A stretch of DNA of 64,000 nt. It comes from an actinobacterium LLX17 (lineage in GTDB: Bacteria > Actinomycetota > Actinomycetes > Propionibacteriales > Nocardioidaceae). The first letter of the stretch is position 1. Each line of letters starts with the position of its first letter. Under the pieces are notes generated by a model. The model was not told where the DNA came from. It saw only the letters and a program-made list of their open reading frames with translations, and did no database searches. Of this stretch, positions 24,409 through 33,051 are shown one piece after another. The position numbers were made by a program, and so were the translations under genes. The stretch is from contig KI301992.1 of assembly GCA_000471045.1 (NCBI GenBank), positions 562,346-626,345 on the forward strand. The letters run 5' to 3'.

Positions 24409-26565
24409 ATGCCGGAACCCGAGCCGAACCCGTTCGGCGAGTCCGACGCCGAGGTGGCTCCGTGGTTGGCGCTCGCCGTCGAGGCCGCCGGAGTCGGCGT
24501 GTTCGACTGGGACCTGTCGACGGGCGAGCTGCGCTGGGACGACCGGCTGCTCGCCCTGTTCGGTCGCGACCGCTCGACGTTCGCCGGCACCATCAAGGAC
24601 TTCAACAGCTACGTGCACCCCGACGACCGCGACCGCGTCGCCCGCGCGCTGGCCACCGCGATCGAGTCCCTCGGCGAGTACGAGGCCGAGTACCGCATCA
24701 TCCTGCCCAGTGGGCGAGCCCGGTGGATCCGCGCCAGCGGGCGCGCGCTGCCGGGGCCGGACGGAACGGCGGCGCGCGTCGTCGGTGCCGCGATCGACAG
24801 TGGCACCGGGACCGACGCCGACGCGCGGGCCTTCAAGGTGCTCGAGGCCATGCCCACCGCCTTCTTCGCCCTGAACCGCGACTGGCGCTTCACCTACGTC
24901 AACCCCGTCGCCCAGCGGCTGCTCGGCGGGGTGAGCGCCGATCCGGTCGGTCACGTCATCTGGGAGCTGTTCCCCGAGGCCGTGGGCACCGACTTCGAGA
25001 CGAACTACCGCCGCGCCGCAGAGACGCACGAACCCGTCTCGTTCGAGGCGTATTACCCGCCGCCGCTGGACGACTGGTACGAGATCCGCGCCTGGCCCAC
25101 ACCCGACGGGTTGTCGGTCTACTTCCTCGACATCACCGAGCGCCGCGCCGCTCAGGAGGCGCTCGAACGGCACGCCCGCCGCAGCACGATGCTCGCCGCG
25201 GTCACCGGCGCACTGACCGACACCATGGACCCCGAGACCGGGGTGGGCCGGCTCGCCAGTCTTCTGGTGCCCGAGCTGGCGGACTGGTGCATCGTCACGA
25301 CCGTCGACGGACCCCGCGGGGCGGTGACGCGCCGTCAGCTGCGCGACATCGGCGCCTGGCACGTCGACCCCGACCAGCAGGAGCACGTCGACCGCTACGC
25401 GAATCTGCGGATCCGGGCCTTGCGTGACGACGCCTTCCTGTTCCGGGCGCTGCAGGCCACCGAGCCCATCATCATCGAGCGCGACGCCACCGAGGCGATC
25501 AGCGCGGTGCTCGAGCCCGGCGAGGCGCGCGACCTGTATCGGCGTCTGGCACCGGAGTCTGCGGTGGTCGTGCCGCTGCGGGGGCAGGGTCAGACGAACG
25601 GTCTGCTCACGTTGTTCCGCTCGGCCGAGCGCATACCGTTCGTCCGCGACGACCTGGACCTGCTGCTCGACGTGGGCGGGCGCGCCGGCTTGGCGCTCGG
25701 CAACGCCCGAGCGTTCACCGAGCAGCGCGATCTCGCCGAGGGACTGCAGCGCAGCCTGCTGACCGACCCGCCCGAGCCGGACCACCTCCACGTCGTCGTG
25801 CGGTACGAGCCGGCCGCTGACGTCGCTCAGGTCGGCGGCGACTGGTACGACTCGTTCCTGCAGGCGGGTGGAGCGATCAACGTCGTCATCGGTGACGTGG
25901 TCGGCCACGACACCGCAGCCGCTGCCGCCATGGGACAGGTGCGGTCCTTGCTGCGGGGCATCGCGATGACCACCGACGAGGGTCCGGCCGACGTGCTGAG
26001 CCGCACGGACGCCGTGATCGGCGGTCTCCGGGTCGACACCACGGCCAGTGTCGTCATGGCGCGCTTCGAGCAGACGCCGCAGGAGAAGGCCGAGGGCGTG
26101 ACGCGCATGCGCTGGTCGAACGCGGGGCACCCGCCGCCCCTCGTGGCCGTCGCTCGCGACGGAGACGGTGTCGTGGACCCCGTCGACGTCACCGACCGGC
26201 TGGCGCCGGCCGACGTCGAGGTCCGCGAGCTCTGGGGTCATGACACCAACCTGCTGCTCGGGTTGTTCCCGGACGTCGATCGCACCGAGAGCGTCATCAC
26301 CCTGCCCCGTGGCGCGACCGTGCTGCTCTACACCGACGGACTCGTGGAGCGGCGCGGTGAGGGTCTCGTCGACGGCATCGCGCGACTGGCCGGCGTGCTG
26401 GCAGAGCTCACGGCCGAAGGTGTCGAGCTCGACCGCGCGTGCGACGAGGTGCTGCGGCGCATGCTGCCGGGCCGGCCCGAGGACGACGTCGCGCTCGTCG
26501 CCGTCCGCCTGCACCGTGAAGATCGTCCTCGTCCGGCGGAGGCCGGCCCGGCCCACCCGGCCTGA
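24409..26565 (+). CDS. PAS-PAS-GAF-SpoIIE/RsbU-type PP2C phosphatase
   Basis: 718 residues. The ATG at 24409 follows GGCGGAG; a GTG at 24361 is also in frame. PAS 1 at about 15-125 (GVFDWDLSTGELRWDD, YVHPDDRDRV), PAS 2 at about 140-245 (AFFALNRDWRFTYVNP), GAF at about 265-440, then a PP2C/SpoIIE domain. Its metal-binding acids are present in GGDWYDS, VIGDVVGHD, LYTDGLVERR and PEDDVALVAVRL. Such enzymes dephosphorylate STAS anti-anti-sigma factors in stress partner switching. No STAS partner is adjacent. The 241 bp upstream has no other gene. Confidence 0.92.
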   Translation: MPEPEPNPFGESDAEVAPWLALAVEAAGVGVFDWDLSTGELRWDDRLLALFGRDRSTFAGTIKDFNSYVHPDDRDRVARALATAIESLGEYEAEYRIILPSGRARWIRASGRALPGPDGTAARVVGAAIDSGTGTDADARAFKVLEAMPTAFFALNRDWRFTYVNPVAQRLLGGVSADPVGHVIWELFPEAVGTDFETNYRRAAETHEPVSFEAYYPPPLDDWYEIRAWPTPDGLSVYFLDITERRAAQEALERHARRSTMLAAVTGALTDTMDPETGVGRLASLLVPELADWCIVTTVDGPRGAVTRRQLRDIGAWHVDPDQQEHVDRYANLRIRALRDDAFLFRALQATEPIIIERDATEAISAVLEPGEARDLYRRLAPESAVVVPLRGQGQTNGLLTLFRSAERIPFVRDDLDLLLDVGGRAGLALGNARAFTEQRDLAEGLQRSLLTDPPEPDHLHVVVRYEPAADVAQVGGDWYDSFLQAGGAINVVIGDVVGHDTAAAAAMGQVRSLLRGIAMTTDEGPADVLSRTDAVIGGLRVDTTASVVMARFEQTPQEKAEGVTRMRWSNAGHPPPLVAVARDGDGVVDPVDVTDRLAPADVEVRELWGHDTNLLLGLFPDVDRTESVITLPRGATVLLYTDGLVERRGEGLVDGIARLAGVLAELTAEGVELDRACDEVLRRMLPGRPEDDVALVAVRLHREDRPRPAEAGPAHPA

Positions 26566-26604
26566 TCCCTCTCGTCTGATCCCTCTCGTCTGATCCCTCT
26601 CGTC
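26563..26604 (+). repeat. Three tandem copies of a 14-bp unit at a stop codon
   Basis: Unit TGATCCCTCTCGTC repeated exactly three times head to tail. The first copy begins with the TGA stop codon of the SpoIIE-phosphatase gene. Perfect identity suggests recent slippage expansion. A function is not evident. Confidence 0.85.
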
Positions 26605-26651
26605 TGGGCTCCTGCGTCGGCCCGCGAACGCTCGTCCGACAGACTGGTCCC

Positions 26652-27092
26652 GTGAGCCAGTACTGCGACCACTGCGACCTGCCGCTCGACCAGTGTGTCC
26701 ACGGTCGGCCGGCCCCCGTCGTCCCGGCGAAGCCCGCCCCGGCGGTGAAGAAGGCGAGCCCCGTGCGCCGCAGCACCGCCGCCCAGCCGCGGGTCGAGAC
26801 GCGCCGTGTCGGCACGGCGCGCCGCACGACGCAGGCCGTCTTCCGGCCGGTGATCCTGGACGTCCTGCGCGACATGGACGGTGCAGGTCAGGCCGAGGAG
26901 ATCCTGGCCGAGGTCGGTCGTCGTATGGAGTCGCGCCTGCATCCCGAGGACCACGACCTGGTGCAGGACGAGCCCCGCTGGCACCGCGCCGCCCGGTTCG
27001 AGCGCCAGGCCATGGTCAACGACGGACTCATGGACCCGGTCCGCGAGCGCGGCGTCTGGCAGCTCGCCCCCCGCGGCTTCCTCAACGACTGA
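26652..27092 (+). CDS. Hypothetical protein: N-terminal Cys/His knuckle plus winged-helix (Mrr-N-like) domain
   Basis: 146 residues, GTG start. Residues 5-17 hold C-x2-C-x6-C-x-H (YCDHCDLPLDQCVHG), a possible zinc knuckle. A Pro/Ala/Lys-rich basic linker follows at about 20-60. The C-terminal part (ILDVLRDMDGAGQAEEILAE through RWHRAARFERQAMVNDGLM to GVWQLAPRG) looks like the winged-helix domain seen at the N-terminus of Mrr-type restriction proteins. DNA binding is inferred. No nuclease domain is attached. Confidence 0.7.
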   Translation: MSQYCDHCDLPLDQCVHGRPAPVVPAKPAPAVKKASPVRRSTAAQPRVETRRVGTARRTTQAVFRPVILDVLRDMDGAGQAEEILAEVGRRMESRLHPEDHDLVQDEPRWHRAARFERQAMVNDGLMDPVRERGVWQLAPRGFLND

Positions 27093-27125
27093 GCGGGGCG
27101 CCGAAGGTGGACGCCGGCCCCATCC

Positions 27126-27743
27126 TCAGCCCGTCGCGTACACAGGTCGTCCCGCGGGCCGGTAGACCTGGCTCGTCACGCCGCCGGACAGGGCCTGGTG
27201 CTCGACCAGCTCCAGCGCCACGTCGGGACCGTCCAGCGGGAACAGCCGCGTCCCCTGCCCGACGACCAGGGGGTACGTGAGCAGCACCATCTCGTCGACC
27301 AGGCCACGCTCGAGCAGCCACCGCGTCAACTCACCGCTGCCGTGCACCTGCAGCTCACCGTCCGGCCCGGCCTTGAGGTCTGCGATGGCCCTATCGAGGG
27401 ATGCCGGGAGGACCGTGGTGTCACGCCAGCTCGCCTCCGGCAACGTCGTGGACGCGACGTACTTCGGCCGTGTGTTCAGGGCCGCCGAGATGGCGTTGTC
27501 GCCGCCGTCTGAACCCCATTCGCCGGTTCCCCACGAGGCCGCGAAGATCTCGTACGTCCGCCGCCCGAACAGGAACGCGTCGGCGCGGTCGTAGATCTGG
27601 CAGATCAGGGCTTCGATCTCGCCGCTGACCATGGGAAGCGCCCAGCCGCCGCGCTCGAACCCGTCACGGCGATCCTCGTGAGGCCCGCCGAGTCCTTGCA
27701 TGACGCCGTCGACCGAGACGTGCGTGATGATGGTGAGCTTCAT
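27126..27743 (-). CDS. Dihydrofolate reductase / RibD C-terminal-like protein
   Basis: 205 residues starting MKLTIITHVSVDGVMQG. Family features: strand-loop VSVDGVMQGLGG, DAFLFGRRTYEIFAASW, PKYVASTTL, GELQVHGSGELTRWL, and VDEMVLLTYPLVVGQGTRLF. This is the widespread YyaP/RibD_C group of NADPH-binding reductases of unknown substrate, not the folate-pathway enzyme. It is 9 bp downstream of the SDR gene on the same strand, so the two probably form an operon. Confidence 0.88.
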   Translation of the reverse strand: MKLTIITHVSVDGVMQGLGGPHEDRRDGFERGGWALPMVSGEIEALICQIYDRADAFLFGRRTYEIFAASWGTGEWGSDGGDNAISAALNTRPKYVASTTLPEASWRDTTVLPASLDRAIADLKAGPDGELQVHGSGELTRWLLERGLVDEMVLLTYPLVVGQGTRLFPLDGPDVALELVEHQALSGGVTSQVYRPAGRPVYATG

Positions 27744-27752
27744 CGTCGTGTC

Positions 27753-28559
27753 CTACTTTCGTGGCTTGCGCATGGCCTTCGCGTAGTCGCCGGCCAGCGG
27801 CGAGGTGGTGAAGTCCGTGCGGCCGAGCTGGCGCGAGAGCGAGAAGCGGGTGCCGGCGTCGATGGCCGGGCGAGGAAGTCGCCGGAGCGCGGCGTAGGAG
27901 AGGACGCCGCTGCGGGTCGTGGCGACGTCACGGCGGTACCGGCCCAGTGCGGCCTTGACGATCGCGTCGCACGCCGGCTCGAGGCGCTCCTCCGGCACGA
28001 TGCCCTCCAGGCCGAAGCCCTGCGAGGTCGACGCGTCGTGGATGCGGGTCTTGATGTAGCCGGGGTAGACGGTGGTCACCTGGACCTCGTGGCCGATCTC
28101 GAGCCGTAGTGAGTCGGAGTACCCGACCACCGCGCGCTTGCTGGCGCAGTACGCCGGCGCGAACGGCATGGAGAGGTGGGCCAGTCCGCTCGCGATGTTG
28201 AGGATGCGGCCGCGGCTGCGGCGCAGCTCGGGCAGCGCAGCGGAGTTCACCCGCCAGGTGCCGAGCACGTTGATGTCGAGCACGGCCATCGCGTCCGGGC
28301 CGGGAGCCTTGATGGCCGACTGGGGGAGTCCCACGCCGGCGGAGTTGATGACGACGTCGAGGCCACCCAGGCGCTCGACGGCCTCGGCGACGGCACGGTC
28401 GACAGAGTCCTGGTCGCGCACGTCGCACGCGATGATGTCGCCCTCGGCCTCGAGGTCGGCCCGGGCGACCAGGGCGCCCCGCTTCTCGAGCCGGTTCGCG
28501 GTCTCGGCACCGATGCCGTTCGCGGCGCCCGTGAGGAGCACTCTCTTCTGCCGGGTCAT
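27753..28559 (-). CDS. Short-chain dehydrogenase/reductase
   Basis: 268 residues. NAD(P)-binding TGAANGIGAET near residue 10, DVRDQDSVDRAV, NSAGVGLP, and the active-site pair Tyr-x3-Lys in APAYCASKRAVVGYS with the Ser in NIASGLAH. Acidic Asp after the second strand (ADLEAEGD) suggests NAD(H) preference. The C-terminal region (RLPRPAIDAGTRF) is variable. Substrate unknown. It is upstream partner of the RibD_C-like gene. Confidence 0.9.
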   Translation of the reverse strand: MTRQKRVLLTGAANGIGAETANRLEKRGALVARADLEAEGDIIACDVRDQDSVDRAVAEAVERLGGLDVVINSAGVGLPQSAIKAPGPDAMAVLDINVLGTWRVNSAALPELRRSRGRILNIASGLAHLSMPFAPAYCASKRAVVGYSDSLRLEIGHEVQVTTVYPGYIKTRIHDASTSQGFGLEGIVPEERLEPACDAIVKAALGRYRRDVATTRSGVLSYAALRRLPRPAIDAGTRFSLSRQLGRTDFTTSPLAGDYAKAMRKPRK

Positions 28560-28658
28560 CGGGCCTCCACTGTGGTGAGTGTTCGCCGGACGGCGACCCG
28601 TGCAACGTATCCACGTGAGACCGGCCTGGCCACCCCTCGAGTGACCCAGGCGAACCGA

Positions 28659-29270
28659 TCAGATCAGGTTGCGCAGGCGGTCGGCGAGGGAGTCCTTGAC
28701 GGCCTGCTCCACGGCGGCGCCGATCTGCTGCTCGAGGTCGGCCTGATCGGTCGGGTCCGCCAACAGCTCGCGGAGATCCAGCTCGTCGATCGCGCGAGTC
28801 AGCACGTCGTCGGTCTTCAGCGCGGAGTCGATGACGCGGTCCGGCAGGGCCCGGATGCCCGCTTCGAGGAAGCGGTTCAGGTCGGCGGCGTCGAGCGCCT
28901 CGTCGACCAGGGCCGACGCGGGGGGCAGCGTGCCGTCGTCCTTCATCCGCGTCACCGCCGACTTCAGGCCGTCTCGCACGGCATCGATCTCGGCGTCGGC
29001 GCGGTCGCCCGACTGCGCGAACCGGAGGGTGAGCTCCTCGCGCGTCACGCCGAGGGTGCAGCCGGCTTCGTCCAGGCCGAGCAGCACCAGCCGCTCGGTG
29101 AGTCCCTCGATGCCGTCGACCTGCGAGGTCACCTGCCGCTCGACGCACGGATCGGCCGGGCGGAGCGGCTCGTAGGATCCACCGCCATTGGCGAGCTGCA
29201 CGCCTACGACTGCGCACACCAGCAGTACGGCAAGTACAGGCAGGCCGGCCCATCTCCACGGCCCGTTCAT
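28659..29270 (-). CDS. Hypothetical single-pass exported protein
   Basis: 203 residues. The N-terminal hydrophobic segment (WAGLPVLAVLLVCAVVGVQL) may be an uncleaved signal anchor. The remainder is an acidic helical domain with two Cys (DPCVERQV, EAGCTLGV) and charged repeats (ADLEQQIGAAVEQAVKDSLA). Its start overlaps the MFS-transporter stop by 4 bp, so it is coupled to that gene and may be an accessory subunit. No family recognised. Confidence 0.7.
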   Translation of the reverse strand: MNGPWRWAGLPVLAVLLVCAVVGVQLANGGGSYEPLRPADPCVERQVTSQVDGIEGLTERLVLLGLDEAGCTLGVTREELTLRFAQSGDRADAEIDAVRDGLKSAVTRMKDDGTLPPASALVDEALDAADLNRFLEAGIRALPDRVIDSALKTDDVLTRAIDELDLRELLADPTDQADLEQQIGAAVEQAVKDSLADRLRNLI

Positions 29271-30607
29271 GACGTCCTCCGCCGCACCGGGATCAGCGTG
29301 AGCAGGGCGGCGAGCGCGAGGGCGGCGCCGATGAGGAAGGAGTCGCGGAACGCCCGGGTGGCCGCTCGTTCCAGCTGGTCGTCGAGGTCGCGGGCCAGCT
29401 GGTCGAGAGCCGGCTGGTCGGTGGTGTCGACCTCCACCTCGGCGAACGCCGCGGCGAGGTCCGGCACCTGACCGTCCTGCTGAGCCAGTGCCTCACCCAG
29501 GGTCTCGGCGACGGCGATCTTGTCCTGCGGCGGCAGGGGAGCGTCCAGCACGAGCGAGGTGATGGCCTGTTGCGCCGGCTCCTCCGCGTCCCGCAGGTCG
29601 GCGGTGAAGACGGGCGTCAGGATCGCCAGGCCGAGCACGACGCCGACGTGGCGGGCGCCGATCGTCCAGGCAGCGTGCTCGGCGCGTGGCAGCCGCAGGT
29701 CCATGGCGCGCGAGGTGAGCTGGTCGACCGTGAGGCCCAACCCCAGCCCGACGAGCGCCTGGGGTGCGACGCTCCACCACAGGTTGGACGACGGCGGGAT
29801 CGCGAGACCCACCAGACCACCGGCCACGAGGAAGCAACCGACCGCGATCTCGACCCCCGGTGGCGGCCGGAAGGCTCGGGCGAGGGGGCGCGCGGCGAGG
29901 GCCGCGACGGGCACGACCGACACGGTCAGTGCAGCCGTGGCGGGGGAGCGGCCCCAACCCTCGACCAGCAGCAGCACGAGCAGGAACAGGGCGGCCGTCA
30001 GCGCTGCCGACAGCAGCGCGAGCGTCACGTTGGCCCGCACCGCCGGGCGGTGGCGATCGACCCGGTGGGTCGTCGGGCTGCGCGCCATCAGCGCCGCAGG
30101 CACCGCCAGCGCGGCGAACGGCACCTGCACCACGAAGATCGCCTGCCAGGAGATGGCCTCGGTGAGCAATCCGCCGACGGCCGGTCCGACTGCCGTGCCG
30201 ATCACACCGGCCGTGACCCACCACGCGACGCCGCGCCGTTCGCCGCGCTCGGCCACCAGCTGCTCGAGGCACCCGACCAGGGCCAGTGCACCGCCGATCG
30301 CCTGCACGCATCGCGCGATGATCAGCATCTCGATGGAGTCGGCCACCGCGCACCAGGCGGAAGCGCCGGCGAACGTCGCGATGCCAAGGGCGTTGAAGAG
30401 TCGTGGCTCGGCGCGCGAGATCGCGAGGGCCGCCGGCACCGCGGCGAGTGCCAGCACGAGGTTGTAGGCGATCAGCACCCAGGCGACCTGACCGACCGTC
30501 GCGTCGAGATGCCGCAGGATGTCGGGCAGCGCGAGCGTGACGACCGCCGAGTCCGCCAGCACCAGCGCGACCGTCACCGCGAGCAGGGAGACGTTGGCGC
30601 GACGCAC
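29267..30607 (-). CDS. MFS transporter (DHA-type drug/proton antiporter-like)
   Basis: 446 residues with about 12 membrane helices. The N-terminal half carries MFS features: LADSAVVTLALPDI (motif D1-like), VAWVLIAYNLVLALAAVPA and RCVQAIGGALALVGCL. A soluble acidic region (about residues 370-420, EVEVDTTDQPALDQLARDLD) lies before the last helix and is unusual in simple pumps. It is coupled by 4 bp to the downstream exported protein. Substrate unknown. Confidence 0.85.
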   Translation of the reverse strand: MRRANVSLLAVTVALVLADSAVVTLALPDILRHLDATVGQVAWVLIAYNLVLALAAVPAALAISRAEPRLFNALGIATFAGASAWCAVADSIEMLIIARCVQAIGGALALVGCLEQLVAERGERRGVAWWVTAGVIGTAVGPAVGGLLTEAISWQAIFVVQVPFAALAVPAALMARSPTTHRVDRHRPAVRANVTLALLSAALTAALFLLVLLLVEGWGRSPATAALTVSVVPVAALAARPLARAFRPPPGVEIAVGCFLVAGGLVGLAIPPSSNLWWSVAPQALVGLGLGLTVDQLTSRAMDLRLPRAEHAAWTIGARHVGVVLGLAILTPVFTADLRDAEEPAQQAITSLVLDAPLPPQDKIAVAETLGEALAQQDGQVPDLAAAFAEVEVDTTDQPALDQLARDLDDQLERAATRAFRDSFLIGAALALAALLTLIPVRRRTS

Positions 30608-30612
30608 CCGGC

Positions 30613-31899
30613 CTAGTCCTCGGCGTCCGAGACGTCAGGCAGGGTCAACCGGGCGAGGAACCCGCGGCGTCGCGGGCCGAGGTGGAGCGGACTCACCACG
30701 AGGTCGACGTCGGCCTCCGAGCCATCAGCCCGCAGCATGGGGACGTTCACTGGGACGTCGAGCAGCAGGTCTCGGCCGTTCGTCGCGTTCAGCGTGGTGC
30801 CGGCGATGTGCGCCTGGTGAAAGCGGTCGGGCACCACGGCGATGACGCGCCGACCGAGCAGCTCCTCGGCGGTGCGGTACCCGAGGAACGCGACGGTGAC
30901 CGGCGTGACCGCCACGATGATGCTTGCCTCGTCGACCGCCAGCAGGGCCTGCTCCGGGTCGAGCAGGTCGCCGTACTTGACGTCCAGGACCGACTCGTCG
31001 GCCAGGGCCTCGAGCAGACCGGTGCGGGGCGCCCACGGAAGCGGCCCCCTGGCGCCGGCTGCTTGCTCCGCCACCTCCTCGCAGATCCACTCGCGCAGCT
31101 CGCTGATCTCGGGCTGCGTCGGCGGTCCGAGGAAGCGCTGGGCCGACGCGGCCTCACCGGCACGGCGGAGCAGGTCGTTGAGTGTCGCGAAGTGTGCCAC
31201 GACCTCCGAGGGGACCTCGACGTCGAGCTCCTCGGCCGTGACCCGAGGCTCGAGTGCGTCGGCCAGGAGCTCTTCGGGGTCGTCCGGGAGATCGGGCAGG
31301 GGGATGTACTCGCGCAGGACGTCGAGCGCGGCACCGGCCTCGGCGTGCTGGTCGATGGTCTCGGGCCGCTCCGCGAGTGCGAAGAGCAGGTACTCGCGCA
31401 GCAACGCTTGCGCGTGCTCCTGCCAGGCCCAGTGCATGAGCAGCGGGAAGTTCAGCAGCAGGACGGTGGTCGTCGTGTTCTCGGATCGGGAGATCGACGG
31501 CGCGTCCGGATCCTGCGCCCCCGTGATGGGCTCGCCGAGCTCGAACCAGCTGACCTTGCCGTCGTCCCGCGGGGTAACTCCCCACCGAGTGACCACGCTG
31601 TCGAGCATGCGCAGGCCGCGGCCAGTCCCCGAGGTCACCGCGTAGTTGCGGGCCACCGGCATGCGGGTGCTGCCGTCGGCGACCTCGACGCGCACGCTGT
31701 CAGCCTGGACCCGCGCGTTCAGCGTGATCGGACCCCCGGCGTGGACGACCGCGTTGGTCACCATCTCGGAGACGGCGATCGCCGCCGCGTCGGACCAGAC
31801 GTCCTGGAGCCCGGAGCTGTCGAGCATCTCGGCCAGCAGGCGACGGGCCACCCCGGCGCTTCGCGGATGGACGTCGAGCTCGACCGTGCGGCGCATCAT
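30613..31899 (-). CDS. RsbW-like HATPase with unknown middle domain and C-terminal PAS domain
   Basis: 428 residues. HATPase at about 1-125: N-box AIAVSEMVTNAVVHAG, G-box TSGTGRGLRMLDSV, typical of anti-sigma-factor kinases. An all-helical, Trp-containing middle region follows at about 135-300 (LLLNFPLLMHWAWQEHAQAL, VAHFATLNDLLRRAGEAASA); I know no name for it. The PAS domain is at about 310-420 (DEASIIVAVTPVTVAFLGYR, VPMLRADGSEADVDLVVSPL). It lies 5 bp upstream of the MFS gene. Probably a sensory kinase or anti-sigma-type regulator; the partner is unknown. Confidence 0.8.
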   Translation of the reverse strand: MMRRTVELDVHPRSAGVARRLLAEMLDSSGLQDVWSDAAAIAVSEMVTNAVVHAGGPITLNARVQADSVRVEVADGSTRMPVARNYAVTSGTGRGLRMLDSVVTRWGVTPRDDGKVSWFELGEPITGAQDPDAPSISRSENTTTTVLLLNFPLLMHWAWQEHAQALLREYLLFALAERPETIDQHAEAGAALDVLREYIPLPDLPDDPEELLADALEPRVTAEELDVEVPSEVVAHFATLNDLLRRAGEAASAQRFLGPPTQPEISELREWICEEVAEQAAGARGPLPWAPRTGLLEALADESVLDVKYGDLLDPEQALLAVDEASIIVAVTPVTVAFLGYRTAEELLGRRVIAVVPDRFHQAHIAGTTLNATNGRDLLLDVPVNVPMLRADGSEADVDLVVSPLHLGPRRRGFLARLTLPDVSDAED

Positions 31900-32033
31900 G
31901 CGAGCACCCTGAGAGGCCGTGAACGTCGCCGAGACACGCGGGGAACGCTACTACCAACGCGCCGGTGCGGCAGGTCAGCGCCGAGCGCTCGAACCCCCTC
32001 GACCCGCTGCCACGCCTCTGCGATGCTGCCGGC

Positions 32034-32252
32034 ATGACCAGTGACGGCGACGGCGAAGCCGTAACGGACGGGCACCTGCCGCCGAGCATCGGGCGACCCG
32101 CCACGCGAGCCCTGACAGAGGTAGGACTCACCAGTCTTGATGCCGTGGCTTCGCGGTCGGCCAAGGAGCTCCTCGCTCTGCACGGCGTCGGCCCCAAGGC
32201 CATCCGCATCCTCCGCGAAGAGCTCGCCGTACGTGGCGTCTCCTGGGACTAA
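32034..32252 (+). CDS. Small helix-hairpin-helix protein
   Basis: 72 residues from the ATG at 32034. Core is LPPSIGRPATRALTEVGLTS, then KELLALHGVGPKAIRILREE. The GVGPKA hairpin is typical of non-specific DNA-binding HhH motifs, and small proteins of this type are common in actinobacteria. A longer upstream frame exists without similarity. It is 9 bp before the DUF4287 gene, probably cotranscribed. Confidence 0.75.
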   Translation: MTSDGDGEAVTDGHLPPSIGRPATRALTEVGLTSLDAVASRSAKELLALHGVGPKAIRILREELAVRGVSWD

Positions 32253-32261
32253 CCTGCCCTC

Positions 32262-32471
32262 ATGAACGACGCACCGAAGGGTCCTGCCTCCTACTTCCCG
32301 TCGATCGAGGCCAAGTACGGGCAGCCGATCGATCACTGGATGACGGTGCTGGGCGGCGTCGCCGACCAGCCACACATGGCACAGGTCGCCCACCTCAAGG
32401 ACGAGCACGGCCTCGGCCGCGGGCATGCCAACGCGTTGGTCGCTCACTTCCGCAAGAACGCCGGAGCCTGA
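32262..32471 (+). CDS. DUF4287 family small protein
   Basis: 69 residues containing the family pattern YFPSIEAKYGQPIDHWMTVL and HANALVAHFRKN. DUF4287 proteins are short, soluble, widespread in actinobacteria and without an assigned function. It follows the HhH gene closely on the same strand. Confidence 0.88.
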   Translation: MNDAPKGPASYFPSIEAKYGQPIDHWMTVLGGVADQPHMAQVAHLKDEHGLGRGHANALVAHFRKNAGA

Positions 32472-32491
32472 CGCCAGCTGGAGGAACGGAC

Positions 32492-32677
32492 TCAGGTGGT
32501 CGGCGGGTCCTGGCTGCGCACGAAGAGGATCGTCGAGACCAGGACGTCGAACGTGCCGAACGCGAACAGGATCCAGCCGGCCGGCTCCTCGAAGCCGAGC
32601 ACGAACGCGGCGAGCCCCATCATGAGCAGGCCGGCGGTGAAGATCGAGAGCAGGGCGACCGGTGGGAACCTCGGCAT
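32492..32677 (-). CDS. Small two-helix membrane protein
   Basis: 61 residues with two hydrophobic segments (about 7-27 and 33-52) and a short polar tail. Its start touches the stop of the upstream DUF6191-like gene, so they are translationally coupled. Function unknown. Confidence 0.65.
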   Translation of the reverse strand: MPRFPPVALLSIFTAGLLMMGLAAFVLGFEEPAGWILFAFGTFDVLVSTILFVRSQDPPTT

Positions 32678-32994
32678 CAGCGAGGCGGGTCCTGCGGACG
32701 CGTGACGGTGATGCGGCGGAGGCGACCATCGGCGTCGAACTCGGCATCCTGGCGTGGGGGCTCGTCATCGGCGGACGGCAGCACGGCGCCCACCTTCTTC
32801 TGACGCTCCAGCTCCTCCTTCGCGTCGCCACGCGTGGGGCTGAAGATCGCGTCGACCATGCCCATGCCGTTGCCGCCGGTGCCGAGGCCCTCACGGCCAC
32901 CGGGCTTGTCGAGCGAGCGCTGGAACGACCACGTGACGAGCAGGCCGACGACGAGGATGCCGCCGATGATGAGCACGGGTTCGAGCCAGGACAT
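32677..32994 (-). CDS. DUF6191-like single-pass membrane protein
   Basis: 105 residues. One N-terminal membrane helix (about 5-24). The cytoplasmic segment GMGMVDAIFSPTRGDAKEEL and an acidic tail resemble DUF6191, a short domain of actinobacterial proteins. The match is from memory. It is the middle gene of a minus-strand cluster with YibE/F upstream. Confidence 0.65.
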   Translation of the reverse strand: MSWLEPVLIIGGILVVGLLVTWSFQRSLDKPGGREGLGTGGNGMGMVDAIFSPTRGDAKEELERQKKVGAVLPSADDEPPRQDAEFDADGRLRRITVTRPQDPPR

Positions 32995-33051
32995 GTCGTG
33001 AGCCTACCCCCGTCGTGGTGCGCTGCCGTGGTGCTCCGACCGGAACTCTCG

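Noticed and set aside
27198..27512. Plus-strand frame within the RibD_C-like gene
   Set aside because: No start context or similarity. The minus strand encodes a complete dihydrofolate-reductase-family protein.
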